DNA of 64,000 nucleotides, from positions 1,860,001-1,924,000 of the forward strand of contig NZ_CP117768.1 of NCBI RefSeq assembly GCF_028623165.1, read 5' to 3'. Positions within the stretch are counted from its first letter, which is position 1. Each line of letters opens with the position of its first letter. This document shows positions 9,168 to 17,642 of the stretch, piece after piece. Below the pieces are notes generated by a model, which did not search any database, was not told where the DNA came from, and was given only the letters and a program-made list of their open reading frames with translations. This DNA is from Nostoc sp. UHCC 0926 (GTDB lineage Bacteria > Cyanobacteriota > Cyanobacteriia > Cyanobacteriales > Nostocaceae). A program made the translations under genes and the position numbers.

Positions 9168-10055
9168 TTAAGCAAGAGTCCGCCGCAGTTGGGGTTGAAT
9201 ACTCACTAAGGCGACAAGGGCAAAGCCAAACAATACTAGCAACGCTCCCCCAAAGGTAACATCGCCCCAAGGAGCCTGCATCACTACACTACCTAGTCCC
9301 CAACTACTGTGGAGATAGAGATAGCGAATTGGTTCGATCGCATAACTGAGAGGATTTAGGGTAGCCACAACCTGCAACCACTGAGGCATGAAGGATAGAG
9401 GAGCCAAAGCAGTACTAGCAAACAATAATGGTAGGTTAGTGACAAAAATCACTGCAATCAGTTCAATGTGTCCGGGTAGGGCGAAAGCCAAGCCGAGGGA
9501 AATGGCTGTCACGCCTAAAGCTAAGAGGAAGACAATTAGAGCGATCGCACTTAAACCAGTTACATTTGGTAGTCCAGCGCCCAAAAACGCTGCCGCCGCT
9601 ACAATCACCGCTGCTTGCAGCAAACTTTGGCTGATGATAAAGATTGCCGAAGCAAAGACAATGGAAAACCGCGATGCTAACGGTGCTACCAGTAAACGAT
9701 TCAAAAAGCCGAACTCGCGGTCAAACATTACGGGTAAACCAGCATTCAGCGCCCCAGCAAAGGCTGTAAACACAATTATGCCGGCAGCCAAAAATTGACC
9801 ATAATTTGTTGTGTTGCCAAATATACCTTTGGGAGCATTTTGGAATAAAGCACCAAATAGCAATAACCACATTACTGGCTGAATAATTCCGGCAACCAAT
9901 GTGGAGGGACGGCGTTGCAACTGAATAAACAAGCGACGAGTTAAAGCCAATGTCTCTTGTAACAATTCACCGAAAAAGTTAGGTGCAGCATTAGCGTCAA
10001 CTTGCGGCGATGCTAGCGGCTGCCAATTTATATCAGATTTAGGAGTAACACTCAT
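9168..10055 (-). CDS. ABC-2 type transporter permease (DrrB-like)
   Basis: This is an integral-membrane subunit of an exporter. ATG 10055 gives 295 residues starting MSVTPKSDINWQ; the frame is open 28 codons further upstream, but that part is encoded by heptamer repeats. About six hydrophobic segments are visible, with an N-terminal cytosolic stretch (TLALTRRLFIQLQRRPSTL) and the ABC-2 signature region around LNPLSYAIEPIRYLYLHSSW. The ATP-binding partner lies upstream on the same strand. The two resemble DrrAB-type drug or lipid exporters; the substrate is unknown. Confidence 0.9.
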   Translation of the reverse strand: MSVTPKSDINWQPLASPQVDANAAPNFFGELLQETLALTRRLFIQLQRRPSTLVAGIIQPVMWLLLFGALFQNAPKGIFGNTTNYGQFLAAGIIVFTAFAGALNAGLPVMFDREFGFLNRLLVAPLASRFSIVFASAIFIISQSLLQAAVIVAAAAFLGAGLPNVTGLSAIALIVFLLALGVTAISLGLAFALPGHIELIAVIFVTNLPLLFASTALAPLSFMPQWLQVVATLNPLSYAIEPIRYLYLHSSWGLGSVVMQAPWGDVTFGGALLVLFGFALVALVSIQPQLRRTLA

Positions 10056-10098
10056 AGCAATTTTGGATTTTGGATTTTGGATTTTGGATTTTAGGGAA
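10056..10098. repeat. Heptanucleotide tandem repeat (GATTTTG)n
   Basis: Four to five copies of a 7-base unit lie directly upstream of the permease start, between it and the ATPase gene. Related AATTTTGGATTTTGG tracts form the ends of the insertion in pfkA and the composite repeats at 57.5 and 62.4 kb. Confidence 0.8.
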
Positions 10099-10192
10099 TG
10101 GGGAGTTTTGAGCGCCCAGTGCTGAGTGGGGAATCTCACTTCTTTACTCGGAAAAGAGGAACTGTTTTGTCCAATGCCCCATTCCCCATGCC

Positions 10193-11212
10193 CTATCTCA
10201 TATTCTGCTTTTTCTCAGCCTTGGGATCGCGCGTAGCAACTGCTGCGAGTTCTGCATCCATCAGTGTGCGTCCTGTAGCGGCGAGGTAAACGTCATCGAG
10301 GCTGGGGCGAGATTGGGCAATGCCAAATATGGGCAAGCCAGCGGTATTCAACGCTTGCTGTATGTTAATCAGAACATCATTCTGTGGTGTCACCACCAAG
10401 TTAAGAGAATTACCTTGAGCGCTGTTGATGATCACTTCTTGCACAAATGGCAAAGGTTGCAGGAGGTTTTTAGCTTTTTCGGCTTCCTGAATGGGGGAAA
10501 ACTCGCGGATTCGCAAGGTGATGCGATCGCCCCCTACTTGATCTTTTAATTGTGAAGGTGTCCCACCGGCGATCACAACGCCCCGATCTATAATTGCCAC
10601 GCGATCGGCTAGGGCATCAATCTCTTCTAGATAATGGCTGGTAATTACTACCGTTGTCCCAGAGGCGCGTAATTTTCTGAGGAAATCCCATACCACAAAA
10701 CGAGTTTCTATGTCAAGTCCCACAGTTGGCTCATCCAACACCAAAACATCTGGTGCATGGAGTAATCCAGCAGCCAAGTCTAGGCGCTTGCGTAAACCGC
10801 CAGAGTAGGTTCCTGTTTTTTTATTAGCGTATTCTTGCAAACCGAGTAAATCTAATACCGTCTCAATGCGCTGTTTGGCGATCGCGCCTGGAAGGTGATA
10901 AAGTGCTGCTTGCAATTGCAGCAATTCTTTTCCAGTCAGCACCTTATCTATAGCAACTTCCTGAGCAACATAGCCTAGTCGTTGTCTTGCCACTCTCGGA
11001 TTATCTAACACAGAGATGCCAGATACTTCGATTTTGCCAGCATCCGGTGTGGTAAGTGTACACAAAGCACGCAAGGTAGTAGTTTTACCAGCACCGTTGG
11101 GGCCAAGTAAACCAAAGATTTCTCCTGATTCTACCTGAAAGGAAACATCCTGGACGGCGACCACTGTACCGTAGCGTTTTTGCAGATTTTGAATTAAAAC
11201 GGCGGGAGCCAT
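10193..11212 (-). CDS. ABC transporter ATP-binding protein (DrrA-like)
   Basis: This 339-residue ATPase drives the ABC-2 permease encoded downstream. Walker A is GLLGPNGAGKTTT, the Q-loop region is YVAQEV, the signature is YSGGLRKRLDLA, Walker B is VLVLDEPTVGLD, and the switch histidine is in VVITSHYLEE. The roughly 100-residue C-terminal extension after the ATPase domain (GGDRITLRIREF onward) matches the daunorubicin-resistance-type subfamily. It is separated from the permease by 137 bases containing repeats; the two are still probably one unit. Confidence 0.93.
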   Translation of the reverse strand: MAPAVLIQNLQKRYGTVVAVQDVSFQVESGEIFGLLGPNGAGKTTTLRALCTLTTPDAGKIEVSGISVLDNPRVARQRLGYVAQEVAIDKVLTGKELLQLQAALYHLPGAIAKQRIETVLDLLGLQEYANKKTGTYSGGLRKRLDLAAGLLHAPDVLVLDEPTVGLDIETRFVVWDFLRKLRASGTTVVITSHYLEEIDALADRVAIIDRGVVIAGGTPSQLKDQVGGDRITLRIREFSPIQEAEKAKNLLQPLPFVQEVIINSAQGNSLNLVVTPQNDVLINIQQALNTAGLPIFGIAQSRPSLDDVYLAATGRTLMDAELAAVATRDPKAEKKQNMR

Positions 11213-11340
11213 GACAGCTTATCCCCAACTATACAAATCTCAATAAAGTCTATCTTTATTGTAGAAGGTAGGGAGCAAGGAAAGAGCGCATGAGCGAAAA
11301 TCTGTAAACAAGTTTGCGCCATGCTGCCAAAAGTTTATGA

Positions 11341-12318
11341 TTATTCTGGGCAAGTTGCTTGATTGCGTTTGTGGCGAAATAAACCAAATACTACAGCAAT
11401 TAATCCTAAACCTGGAAGATTTGCAGGCTCTGGAACCTGAGTGCGGATGACAGGCGGAGTGTAGTACTTAGTTGGGACATCCGGCAGATCGCCATTAAAC
11501 AGATAGTTGTGAGACTCCCCATTTCCTGTCAAAGAAGCTACCACCACGTTGCCGTTAACTTGACCATTATTGAAATTGAAATTAGCCAAAGGAGCAAGAA
11601 TACTACCTAGTATGCTAATCCCACTGGCAGTTATGTTTGTCGCTTCATAGAAGTTGTAGATCACCTTTTGTTTATCTGTGCCAGTGATATTGAACCCAAA
11701 GTTTTGCAGCGACACATCCTTACCACTGATATTGACTACAACAGTCGAATTTGCATCCCCACTGATTCCAAAAGAGTTTGTCTTGGAGACAGATGATCCG
11801 GCAACATTAAAAACATTGAAGGCAGTACCACTGCCACTAAGGTTAATAGCACCCCAAGATTGAACTGTTGTTTTACCAGTAGGAGTTAAGGTTGCCAAAT
11901 ATTGAGATAGACCTCGCAATTGTTTCCCTGCTTCATTGAAGTCAATGGGTTTACCCTTGCTGAGAGTTCCCTGTGGAAATCCCACATTGCTGGACACATT
12001 GGCGGTACCTCCGTAGACAGCATTACCGTGGTAGACTTGACTGCTGCTCAGAGTTAAGTTTTGTCCAGCTACTACTACGTTGCCGCTATTGCCAGAAAGT
12101 TTGCTTCCCAGTCCGCCGACGAAATTCACGTTACCGCCAGCAGCAAGTTTTCCTTCAATATCTGTAGATTTTTGAGTGATATCTCCTAAGACAAATACAT
12201 TGTAATCAGAGGCAGCGCCTAACTCAACTGCATTCGCTCTTGCCGAGAAACCCAGCGCTAGTGTGACTAAAATTGGAGCTGCTACTACTCCCCAAACATA
12301 ATAAGTTTTTAATTTCAT
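11341..12318 (-). CDS. Choice-of-anchor A family protein with PEP-CTERM sorting tail
   Basis: This 325-residue exported protein begins with a signal peptide ending near SARANA. The body has the choice-of-anchor A pattern: LGAASDYNVFVLGDI near the start, repeated glycine-rich beta strands (VAAGGNVNFVGG, VVVAGQNL) and a SILGSILAPLANFNF motif. The C-terminus has the PEP-CTERM signal: VPEPANLPGLGLIAVVFGLF, then a basic end (RHKRNQ). Such tails are cleaved and transferred by exosortases; one is encoded at 42762-43655. It is probably a surface or matrix protein and appears monocistronic. Confidence 0.88.
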   Translation of the reverse strand: MKLKTYYVWGVVAAPILVTLALGFSARANAVELGAASDYNVFVLGDITQKSTDIEGKLAAGGNVNFVGGLGSKLSGNSGNVVVAGQNLTLSSSQVYHGNAVYGGTANVSSNVGFPQGTLSKGKPIDFNEAGKQLRGLSQYLATLTPTGKTTVQSWGAINLSGSGTAFNVFNVAGSSVSKTNSFGISGDANSTVVVNISGKDVSLQNFGFNITGTDKQKVIYNFYEATNITASGISILGSILAPLANFNFNNGQVNGNVVVASLTGNGESHNYLFNGDLPDVPTKYYTPPVIRTQVPEPANLPGLGLIAVVFGLFRHKRNQATCPE

Positions 12319-12522
12319 GTTCTGATTTATGATTTATCAACAACATCCTATGGGTATAAATTAAAGATGGCATTAGTCTGCTAGCTATTTTCATTGAATT
12401 TTTATCCTGGGTGTAATTCGTGTATATTTTTACCTTAATTAACCATTTAGCCGCACATTTACTGTTGACTATATCAATTAATTTTTTATCAACAAAAACT
12501 CAGTAATTATGACGTTAGGACG

Positions 12523-14058
12523 TTATTTCACAACTTTCAAAGTTTTGAGGCTACTATCAGCAGAACCACTGATAAATCCCCCCATTGCCTGGATTTGTTG
12601 TAGGTAATCAAGGACAGGTTTAGTGATTATTTCTCCCGGCATTAACACAGGAATACCTGGAGGATAGGGACAGATGATTTCTGCACAGATGCGATCGCTT
12701 GTCTGTATCAAAGGTAGTATTTCACTGACAGCAAAAAAAGCTTCACGGGGAGAGAAATGTAATGCCGGACTTAGTGTACTAACAAAATCCTGCCAAAGAT
12801 GGCTTTTAACATTCAAGTTGGTTCGGCGATATTCTTTAGCAAGAGTGGTAAAACCTTGCACTAATTGCTTAATATCGGCTGGGGTGTTGCCCAAACTAAT
12901 GATTAAAGTAAGGTGTTGCAGTGAGGCGAATTCAGCAGTGACAGCAAATTTTTCATCGAGAATTTCATCTGCTTCAAATCCGGTTAAGCCTAAACCAGAA
13001 ACAGTGACAGTTAGTCGCGTTTTATCTAAAGCCACAAAGCCAGGAGATCCCCCCAGCCCTACGGACAGTCGCCTCAATGGCGGGAACCTCTGCACGGTAC
13101 TGTCCTCCGCTTTATAAGCAGGGCTAGGAATCTCTAAGATAGATAATCCAGGAATTTGACTGATTTTTGTTCTAGCTTCATCAGCAAGTTGTAAAGTGCG
13201 AGACATCAGCATTTTTCCGTAGAGTGCCATTTGCTGACGCGCTGCATCTAAAGAAGCTAAAAGTAAATAACTAGGACTGGTAGACTGGACGAGTTGCAAA
13301 GCTTTACTGATGCGATCGCAATCTATTCTGTTACCTTGAACGTGCAGCATCGATGCTTGTGTGATCGCACCAAGTACTTTGTGGATGGATTGTACAGTTA
13401 AATCGGCACCTGCGGCTAAGGCAGGAGTGGGTAATTCTGGATGAAAGGCAAAGTGGGCGCCATGTGCCTCATCTACGAGTAGAGGGATATTGTATTGATG
13501 GGTAATATTGGCGATCGCATTCAAATCTCCGCAAACGCCGTAATATGTTGGGTAAACCGTCAACACTGCTTTGGCGTCTGGATGTTGTTGGAGTGCAAAT
13601 TGTACAGCATTGGGCGTGATGCTGTGGGCAATATCTAAAACTGGATCATATTCAGGATTGAGAAAAATGGGTATTGCACCGGAGAGAATTAAACCAGCGA
13701 TCGCAGAAGAATGTACATTGCGAGGCAGAATGATTTTATCGCCTGTGCCACAGGTAGCGAGAATTGCCGCTTCAATCCCACAAGTAGAACCATTGACAAG
13801 GAACCATGTTTGCGAAGCGCCAAATGCCTCAGCCGCAAGTTGTTGTGCTTCTTGAATCACGCCTTGGGGTGCAAAGAGATTATCTAAATCTGCTAATTCC
13901 GTTAAATCAGCGCGAAAGACGGCTTTGCCAAATAAATCAGCCAAGGGTTGAGAAATTCCCTCACCTTGTTTATGTCCTGGAGTGTAAAAAGGCGCATGAG
14001 GTCTTGCTGCATTGGCTTTTAAGGCGTCTAATAAGGGTGTTTGGTTTTGATTGAGCAT
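12523..14058 (-). CDS. Orn/Lys/Arg decarboxylase (PLP fold-type I) with an in-frame repeat insertion
   Basis: A PLP-dependent basic amino-acid decarboxylase, probably for polyamine synthesis; lysine, ornithine and arginine cannot be distinguished by eye. The N-terminal active-site segment is HAPFYTPGHKQG; VDEAHGAHF supplies the PLP ring contact and QSIHKVLGAITQ holds the Schiff-base lysine. At 511 residues it matches the short, wingless cyanobacterial type. Residues about 316-339 (KAEDSTVQRFPPLRRLS onward to GLGGSP) look foreign to the family and are encoded by a palindromic repeat (see findings). The remaining C-terminal domain is intact. Confidence 0.88.
   Translation of the reverse strand: MLNQNQTPLLDALKANAARPHAPFYTPGHKQGEGISQPLADLFGKAVFRADLTELADLDNLFAPQGVIQEAQQLAAEAFGASQTWFLVNGSTCGIEAAILATCGTGDKIILPRNVHSSAIAGLILSGAIPIFLNPEYDPVLDIAHSITPNAVQFALQQHPDAKAVLTVYPTYYGVCGDLNAIANITHQYNIPLLVDEAHGAHFAFHPELPTPALAAGADLTVQSIHKVLGAITQASMLHVQGNRIDCDRISKALQLVQSTSPSYLLLASLDAARQQMALYGKMLMSRTLQLADEARTKISQIPGLSILEIPSPAYKAEDSTVQRFPPLRRLSVGLGGSPGFVALDKTRLTVTVSGLGLTGFEADEILDEKFAVTAEFASLQHLTLIISLGNTPADIKQLVQGFTTLAKEYRRTNLNVKSHLWQDFVSTLSPALHFSPREAFFAVSEILPLIQTSDRICAEIICPYPPGIPVLMPGEIITKPVLDYLQQIQAMGGFISGSADSSLKTLKVVK
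13042..13113. repeat. Palindromic repeat inserted in frame within the decarboxylase gene
   Basis: A 72-base segment contains inverted GACAGT/ACTGTC arms and GC-rich palindromic blocks, unlike the surrounding codon use. It is exactly 24 codons and keeps the frame. The encoded TVQRFPPLRRLSVGLGGSP resembles peptides I recall being inserted in several Nostoc proteins. Confidence 0.7.
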
Positions 14059-14167
14059 TTTTGAAAAAACGAACCGTCAATGATAAAATTTAAAGGCTGT
14101 TAGGGCATATTCATAGACCAATACGGTTCAGTTAAGGCTAAAACTCTTTGTAAAAATTAATTTTTTT

Positions 14168-14212
14168 AACGAACCGCCAAGGACGCAAAGGACGCAAAGA
14201 GAAGGAAGAAAT
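14168..14212. repeat. GACGCAAAG-type short dispersed repeat
   Basis: The sequence GAACCGCCAAGGACGCAAAG with a second GGACGCAAAG copy lies upstream of the DUF6883-like gene. A close relative (GAACCGCAAAGGGCGCAAAG) sits between zds and the SRPBCC gene at about 4839-4860. Confidence 0.6.
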
Positions 14213-14242
14213 GCTTAATTGAACTGTATTGATTCATAGACG

Positions 14243-14587
14243 ATGAAATTACCCAACGGTGAGCAAGCAGAGATTTCTGTGCAAAAGCTCATAGGTTATT
14301 GTCTAAACCCAGAACATCCGAGTGGGAAACATAAAGCTAGAGTTTTCGCATCAATTCTAGGAATCACGGTAGAAAACGCCGATGTTTTGCGAGAACTTAT
14401 TCAAACAGCAGCAGTTGCAGGTGAAGTTGTTCAGCAAAGTACTACACAATTTGGTCAACAGTTTAAGGTAGATTGGATAGTACCTGATACAGACGGAATC
14501 AGGCTGCGAACAATCTGGGGAACTACCACTAATAATCCCTATCCACGTTTGATTACTGCATTTCTGAAGTTAAATGAAAAAAGTTAA
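14243..14587 (+). CDS. DUF6883-like protein, first gene of an overlapping pair
   Basis: This 114-residue protein begins MKLPNGEQAEISVQKLIGYC and continues NPEHPSGKHKARVFASILG, a combination I associate with the DUF6883 family. The family also shows the C-terminal basic/aromatic segment seen here (RLRTIWGTTTNNPYPRLITA). Its stop lies inside the start of the next gene (14-base overlap), so the two are cotranscribed and translationally coupled. Members are often found next to DUF4926 proteins. A toxin-antitoxin-like relation is a guess. Confidence 0.75.
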   Translation: MKLPNGEQAEISVQKLIGYCLNPEHPSGKHKARVFASILGITVENADVLRELIQTAAVAGEVVQQSTTQFGQQFKVDWIVPDTDGIRLRTIWGTTTNNPYPRLITAFLKLNEKS

Positions 14588-14834
14588 ACTTTTGGATACT
14601 ATTGCTATACTCAAGCCTATTCCCATTGAGAGATTACAACTAGTGGAAGAAGATTATACTTCTATCGAAAGCTTACCCAGTGGGCAAGTTGGAACAATTG
14701 TAGAAGTTTATGAGCAAGAAGAAGAATATCATTATTTAGTCGAGTTTGCTGATACCCAAGGCTGTGAATATGCAATGGCGACTTTGAGAGCAGATGAAAT
14801 CTTAGTTTTACATTATGATTTGGCAATTGCCTAA
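14574..14834 (+). CDS. DUF4926-like small protein, second gene of the pair
   Basis: The protein is 86 residues and acidic. It starts MKKVKLLDTIAILKPIP and has the SLPSGQVGTIVEVYEQE core followed by EYHYLVEFADTQGCEYAM, matching the small SH3-like beta-barrel pattern of DUF4926. The reading frame overlaps the end of the preceding gene by 14 bases. The biochemical role is unknown. No terminator is obvious downstream, where repeats begin. Confidence 0.75.
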   Translation: MKKVKLLDTIAILKPIPIERLQLVEEDYTSIESLPSGQVGTIVEVYEQEEEYHYLVEFADTQGCEYAMATLRADEILVLHYDLAIA

Positions 14835-15078
14835 ATTTTTACTAAGCTGTTCCACATTTAAGAAAGCATATATTGGGCGCTCGTGTCGCCCACCCCACAA
14901 GAAATGTACAATTTCAGATTATGCAAACTAGATGTGGTTTAGCTTAGGAATAAGAATTAAATAACATACAATTTATGTCCCTGACTTACCTCACCCTCAA
15001 TCCCTCTCCTTATAAAGGAGAAGGAAGCAAGATAGAGGATGAAGTTTTGCATTTTATTTAATCCACGTTCCTTAATGC

Positions 15079-15129
15079 ACATTGCAAGGCAGAATGATTT
15101 TATCGCCCATGCCACAGGTAGCGAGAATT
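15079..15129 (-). pseudogene. 51-bp duplicated fragment of the Orn/Lys/Arg decarboxylase gene
   Basis: The segment matches 13715-13765 at 48 of 51 positions, covering the part of the decarboxylase around the DKIILPRNVH motif. It is in the same orientation as the parent gene and lies 1.3 kb away in otherwise noncoding DNA. It is either a partial duplication or the last trace of a second decarboxylase copy. Confidence 0.8.
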
Positions 15130-15142
15130 AAATTTGGCAATA

Positions 15143-15243
15143 CCTCACAATGTCAATGCGGCGGCTGCAATGTTAGTGCGTCTCCTCACAATGCCAATGC
15201 GGCGGCTGCAATGTTAATGCGTTCCCTCACAATGCCAATGCGT
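15143..15243. repeat. 41-bp tandem repeat, about 2.4 copies
   Basis: Units start at 15143, 15184 and 15225 with CCTCACAATG; the core is CAATGCGGCGGCTGCAATG. The third copy breaks off after about 19 bases. The rest of the 14835-15411 gap holds the decarboxylase fragment and a C-rich/G-rich inverted repeat at about 15285-15345, and no gene. Confidence 0.8.
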
Positions 15244-15411
15244 TCCTCTGCATTAAAAACGCTACGCTTTTACGCAAAACTGTACTTGCTCCCCTTAAAA
15301 AGGGGGGAACTTGAAAGCCCCCTTTTTAATGGGGTTGGGGGATCTCTTCTGCGTAAGTCTTAAGAATGTTATGCTTGCGTTAAAATCCGTAAGTCCTGCG
15401 TGGCTAACTAG

Positions 15412-16137
15412 ATGAGGCCCTATCATCAAATCCCGATTTTTGAGTGTGGTGAACCGCTAATGGCGATTCCTTTAGAATTGTTTGCGGTGGAATCTCCCCA
15501 TCCTTATGAAAAGTTGGGTGCGCCTTATGGCGATCGCTCCCCTTATTATCTTCGTCAAAGCGTTATTGAAAATTTGCTCCAAGCGCAAAATTATCTTAAT
15601 CTCCTGCATCCTAACTGGCGTATACAAATTTTTGATGCCTATCGCCCGATCGCAGTCCAGCAGTTTATGGTAGATTACAGCTTCGCGCAAGCAGTTAGGG
15701 AGAGGGGACTGACTGAGGTGGAGTTATCGCCAAACCAACGCCAAGAGATTTGGGAAGCGGTTTATGAAATTTGGGCTGTACCGAGTTTGGATGAAAAAAC
15801 TCCCCCTCCTCACAGTACTGGTGGGGTGGTGGATGTGACGCTAGTAGATGATGCAGGGCAAATAATAAATATGGGTTCGCCGATTGATGAAATGTCCGAG
15901 CGATCGCATCCAGATTATTATGCCAATAATGACCACCCACAAGCGCAAAAGTATCATGCTCACCGTCAGTTATTACGAGATGTAATGTTAAAAGGCGGCT
16001 TTCAACGCAATCCCAGAGAGTGGTGGCATTTTTCTGTTGGCGATCAAATGTGGGCTTGGCTGAATAATCAATCCAATCCAGCCAATCCTGTCACAGCACG
16101 TTATGGGCGTCTTGCACAGATGCGTTATGCATCTTGA
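15412..16137 (+). CDS. D-Ala-D-Ala dipeptidase-like metallopeptidase (VanX/DdpX, family M15)
   Basis: It is predicted to hydrolyse D-Ala-D-Ala or related D-dipeptides, contributing to peptidoglycan recycling. The zinc-binding motif HSTGGVVDVTL supplies His and Asp ligands, the substrate arginine is in FDAYRPIAVQQF, and the catalytic Glu and third zinc ligand are in REWWHFSVG. The 241 residues, with no signal peptide, fit cytoplasmic VanX-type enzymes. The end overlaps the convergent TspO gene by 13 bases. A vancomycin-resistance role is not implied, because no other van genes are nearby. Confidence 0.9.
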   Translation: MRPYHQIPIFECGEPLMAIPLELFAVESPHPYEKLGAPYGDRSPYYLRQSVIENLLQAQNYLNLLHPNWRIQIFDAYRPIAVQQFMVDYSFAQAVRERGLTEVELSPNQRQEIWEAVYEIWAVPSLDEKTPPPHSTGGVVDVTLVDDAGQIINMGSPIDEMSERSHPDYYANNDHPQAQKYHAHRQLLRDVMLKGGFQRNPREWWHFSVGDQMWAWLNNQSNPANPVTARYGRLAQMRYAS

Positions 16138-16598
16138 GGATTTTGCTCCTTTAACTCGTCGGTGGTGTAAGTACCAATGGGAGTCCAAACTAGATAAGGA
16201 AGGAGTAACAGCGCCGCTAGTCCAGAAATTGGCAAAACGCAGATTGCAAGGATAACGGCTGAAACTAAACCTATTAGCCCAAGAATTTCCCCAATTTTGA
16301 GACTGCGAAACCTCAGCATTACAGGTATGTAGGCGACGGTGATAATTTCCACCAAGACGTACAAAGCCATTAGTAGCCAAGTAATTAGGCTTCCTGGGCT
16401 TTTTTCCCAGACAGTATAAGCTGAAGCTGCACCGCAAACAAAAATCACAGTCCAGATAAACGGAATCAGCGGCTCAAAAACTAGCCAGCGAGGGCGACGT
16501 AACTGTGCAAACCATTTGACATCACGTGGCGTTATTAAGAAACTACCAAGGGCAACGAAAAAAGTTACAGCCCCAATTATTATCCAAGATGGAATCAT
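16125..16598 (-). CDS. TspO/MBR-family membrane protein (copy 1)
   Basis: This is a five-helix membrane protein of the TspO/peripheral benzodiazepine receptor family, whose members bind tetrapyrroles and steroids. ATG 16598 gives 157 residues beginning MIPSWIIIGAVTFFVAL. The family features are the basic/aromatic RRPRWLVFEPLIPFIW segment in place of the usual PxWxPP, and the closing LLPYLVWTPIGTYTTDEL. It is highly similar to the next gene upstream, which begins about 90 bases away on the same strand. Its 3' end overlaps the VanX-like gene on the opposite strand. Confidence 0.85.
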   Translation of the reverse strand: MIPSWIIIGAVTFFVALGSFLITPRDVKWFAQLRRPRWLVFEPLIPFIWTVIFVCGAASAYTVWEKSPGSLITWLLMALYVLVEIITVAYIPVMLRFRSLKIGEILGLIGLVSAVILAICVLPISGLAALLLLPYLVWTPIGTYTTDELKEQNPQDA

Positions 16599-16688
16599 AA
16601 TGCACTCAAGTTTTGTGTATTTTGTCAAGTCATACACTGCAAGTTTGACAATTTAGGGCGTAGGTTGAATCATTCGCTGGTACGATTC

Positions 16689-17162
16689 TTAGCCATCTTG
16701 AGGATTGAGACTGACCATCTGCCAAGTGGTATAAGTACCAATGGGACTCCAGAGCAAATAAGGAACTAGTAATAGTGCTGCCCAACTAGAAATACTTAAG
16801 GCTGCAAGTATCAATAAAACACAAATAAGAAAACCTGTGCCGCCAAGAACTGTACCTACTTTCAGACTGCGAAGCTTAAACATTACAGGCGTATAGGCAA
16901 TGGTCACAATTTCTAAAAGCAAGTATAAACCCATGATTAACCAGGTTGAGGTGCTTCCTGGGTCTTTTTCCCAGATAATATAAGCTGACCAAGCACCGCA
17001 AATAAATATTACAGTCCAAATAATTGGAATTGCACCCTCAAAAGTTAGCCATCTCGGTCGTTGTAAGCGCTTGAACCATTGGCGATCGCTAGGCGTAATC
17101 ACGTTAGCTGCTAAGGCAACCAAGAAAGCCACACCCCCAATCACCATCCAAGATTTAATCAT
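16689..17162 (-). CDS. TspO/MBR-family membrane protein (copy 2)
   Basis: This tandem paralogue has the same length (157 residues) and the same order of motifs: RRPRWLTFEGAIPIIWTVIF and LLVPYLLWSPIGTYTTWQM. Five hydrophobic spans are visible. Small differences across the whole length show an old duplication, not a recent one. Copies 1 and 2 are probably cotranscribed. Roles of cyanobacterial TspO in stress and tetrapyrrole handling are known from other species; the specific ligand here is unknown. Confidence 0.85.
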   Translation of the reverse strand: MIKSWMVIGGVAFLVALAANVITPSDRQWFKRLQRPRWLTFEGAIPIIWTVIFICGAWSAYIIWEKDPGSTSTWLIMGLYLLLEIVTIAYTPVMFKLRSLKVGTVLGGTGFLICVLLILAALSISSWAALLLVPYLLWSPIGTYTTWQMVSLNPQDG

Positions 17163-17369
17163 GACCGTTAATCCTTATGCAAGCGCTATCTATCGCTTAA
17201 TATCACTCTTTATAGTGTGATTTTGTCAATTTAATTGCTAATTACTCATCATCCCTGAGTTTGATACCTTCAGATCGTTTGGCAGGATTTTAATTTATGG
17301 GTATTGCGAGTTGGGCATTGGGCATTGGGCAAACTGAATCAGAAGCGCGATCGGTAAGTAAATTTTAAC

Positions 17370-17642
17370 GAGTGTTTAAACTCTGTGAATGAGTCTTTGA
17401 ACTCCGTGAATGAGTCTTTGATACTCGTGAACGAGTCTTTGAACTCCGTTAACGAGTCTTTGAACTCCGTGAATGAGTCTTTGAACTCCGTGAATGAGTC
17501 TTTGATACTCGTGAACGAGTCTTTGAACTCCGTGAATGAGTCTTTGATACTCGTGAACGAGTCTTTGAACTCCGTTAACGAGTCTTTGATACTCGTGAAT
17601 GAGTCTTTGAACTCCGTGAATGAGTCTTTGATACTCGTGAAC
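17370..17642. repeat. 21-bp minisatellite, 13 units, open on both strands
   Basis: Thirteen contiguous 21-base units run GAGTCTTTG(AACTCCGT or ATACTCGT) followed by GAAT, GAAC or TAAC. The first unit is degenerate. The two unit types alternate irregularly, and ACTCGTGAACGAGT forms small hairpins. Because the period is a multiple of three, both strands stay open: the plus strand reads NESL(NSV/ILV) heptads and the minus strand KDSFT(EFK/SIK)-type heptads. No ribosome site or signal supports translation, so I treat it as noncoding. Confidence 0.9.

Noticed and set aside
15082..15363. 93-codon frame across the decarboxylase fragment and 41-bp repeats
   Set aside because: It is made entirely of duplicated and repetitive DNA in the antisense frame of the parent gene.
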